NCBI GenBank assembly: GCA_002469975.1
Contig: DKMG01000017.1
Span: forward strand, 1-5,298
Length of the DNA stretch: 5,298 nt
Origin: Proteobacteria bacterium UBA7420
GTDB lineage: Bacteria > Pseudomonadota > Gammaproteobacteria > Magnimaribacterales > D2472
Direction of reading: 5' to 3'
Shown here: positions 4,773 to 5,298 of the stretch, in pieces
Numbering within the stretch: position 1 is the first letter of the stretch
How the letters are laid out: every line of letters begins with the position of its first letter
Program-made: the position numbers and the translations under genes
The notes under the pieces: model-generated
The model's input: the letters and a program-made list of their open reading frames with translations, nothing else
Database searches by the model: none
Told to the model about the DNA's origin: nothing

Positions 4773-5298
4773 CTAAAAAGAATCAATAACTCGAATTCTG
4801 TCCTCGTACTTGGGCTCATAAACTCCCTTGCCTTCTAAAAAATTTTCAACTGCATCCACCACAAGAACACCACTATCTATGTACTCAATTGAATTTTGAA
4901 ATTCCCAATAGCCATCCCCACCTTGTGTAACAAAATTTGGGGCAGCAACCCAATATTCTGCCATATCATCAACCACTTCACCGTTAACCCATATTTTGTG
5001 TGCCTCTGCGCCAGGAGTAAAAGAATACTTAGAGTTTTTGGATACCTGTAATACCCCATTAGTCATTCCAGCAGCATGATTAAATATTTTTTTTACTTGA
5101 GAGCCCTTTAATTTTGTTATTACCACTGTATTTGGAAATGGGAAGGCAGAGATTAAGTCTCCTTTGGTGACCAAACCTGAATCAATATCCTGTCTTAAAG
5201 CGCCACTATTCACTACAGCAAAATCAATCCTTTCATCAAAAGCTGCAATCGCATCTGCAAAGAGATTGCCCATATTAGATTCTTTGCCATAGGCTCTA
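4773..5298 (-). CDS. 5'-nucleotidase/UshA-type enzyme, C-terminal domain (5' end off the window)
   Basis: The frame is open to the right edge: codons before the internal ATG at 5273 encode RAYGKESN, continuing into MGNLFADA, which together form the conserved R..ES..GNL.aDA start of the 5'-nucleotidase C-terminal domain (PF02872 type). That ATG is therefore not the start, and the catalytic metallophosphatase domain lies beyond the window. Visible motifs are VVNSGALRQDI, AFPFPNTVVITKLKGSQV and APNFVTQGGDGY; the Phe of PFPNT and of NF..GGDGY correspond to the base-stacking pair of E. coli UshA. These enzymes are usually periplasmic and release nucleosides and phosphate from nucleotides or nucleotide sugars. 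The last codons (DRIRVIDSF) end at a TAG at 4775-4773. A 374-base gap and a separate riboswitch promoter separate it from the thiamine operon, so cotranscription is not assumed. The exact substrate within the family is uncertain. Confidence 0.93.
   Translation of the reverse strand, partial: RAYGKESNMGNLFADAIAAFDERIDFAVVNSGALRQDIDSGLVTKGDLISAFPFPNTVVITKLKGSQVKKIFNHAAGMTNGVLQVSKNSKYSFTPGAEAHKIWVNGEVVDDMAEYWVAAPNFVTQGGDGYWEFQNSIEYIDSGVLVVDAVENFLEGKGVYEPKYEDRIRVIDSF

Noticed and set aside
4877..5059. Minus-strand 60-codon frame inside the nucleotidase gene
   Set aside because: It lies wholly within the 5'-nucleotidase coding region in another frame; the nucleotidase frame shows clear family motifs.
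5271..5273. ATG at 5273 as the start of the nucleotidase gene
   Set aside because: The frame continues upstream to the window edge and the preceding codons complete the conserved R..ES..GNL motif, so the gene begins beyond the window.

Overview
The window looks like a piece of chromosome from an AT-rich (roughly 35-40% GC by eye) Gram-negative bacterium, most plausibly a gammaproteobacterium of marine or aquatic type. It carries a TonB-dependent outer-membrane receptor, a lipoprotein FKBP, a periplasmic-type 5'-nucleotidase and a DUF4212 sodium-symporter small subunit. The taxonomic call is inference from gene content only. Every confident gene lies on the minus strand, so the biological reading order runs from the right edge to the left edge.

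Right edge (4773-5298): the C-terminal part of a 5'-nucleotidase/UshA-type enzyme, cut by the window. A 374-base gap follows (4399-4772). Its left end holds a clear TPP (thiamine pyrophosphate) riboswitch on the minus strand at about 4398-4480, probably with an extended -10 promoter just before it. The rest (4501-4772) is a somewhat GC-richer block with a weakly supported plus-strand reading frame and a 20-bp dyad.

Centre (926-4398): a compact three-gene operon downstream of the riboswitch. It encodes a 703-aa TonB-dependent receptor, a 195-aa PnuC/PnuT-family inner-membrane transporter and a 263-aa APH/choline-kinase-fold kinase. The reading frames overlap by 11 and 8 bases, so translation is probably coupled. 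Together they make a thiamine salvage line: active import across the outer membrane, facilitated diffusion across the inner membrane, and phosphorylation that traps the vitamin inside. TPP switches the whole set off by occluding the receptor's Shine-Dalgarno sequence. The riboswitch is seen directly in the sequence; thiamine as substrate of all three proteins, and thiamine kinase activity for the third, are inferred from it.

Left part (1-919): a 30-codon, extremely lysine-rich small gene (781-873) with a good Shine-Dalgarno; an FKBP-type peptidyl-prolyl isomerase lipoprotein (287-751) with two substituted active-site positions; and a DUF4212 small subunit (1-260, running off the left edge) that appears to start at TTG. 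A 14-bp direct repeat (758-771 and 906-919) lies either side of the small lysine-rich gene. No convincing intrinsic terminator was found in any gap.
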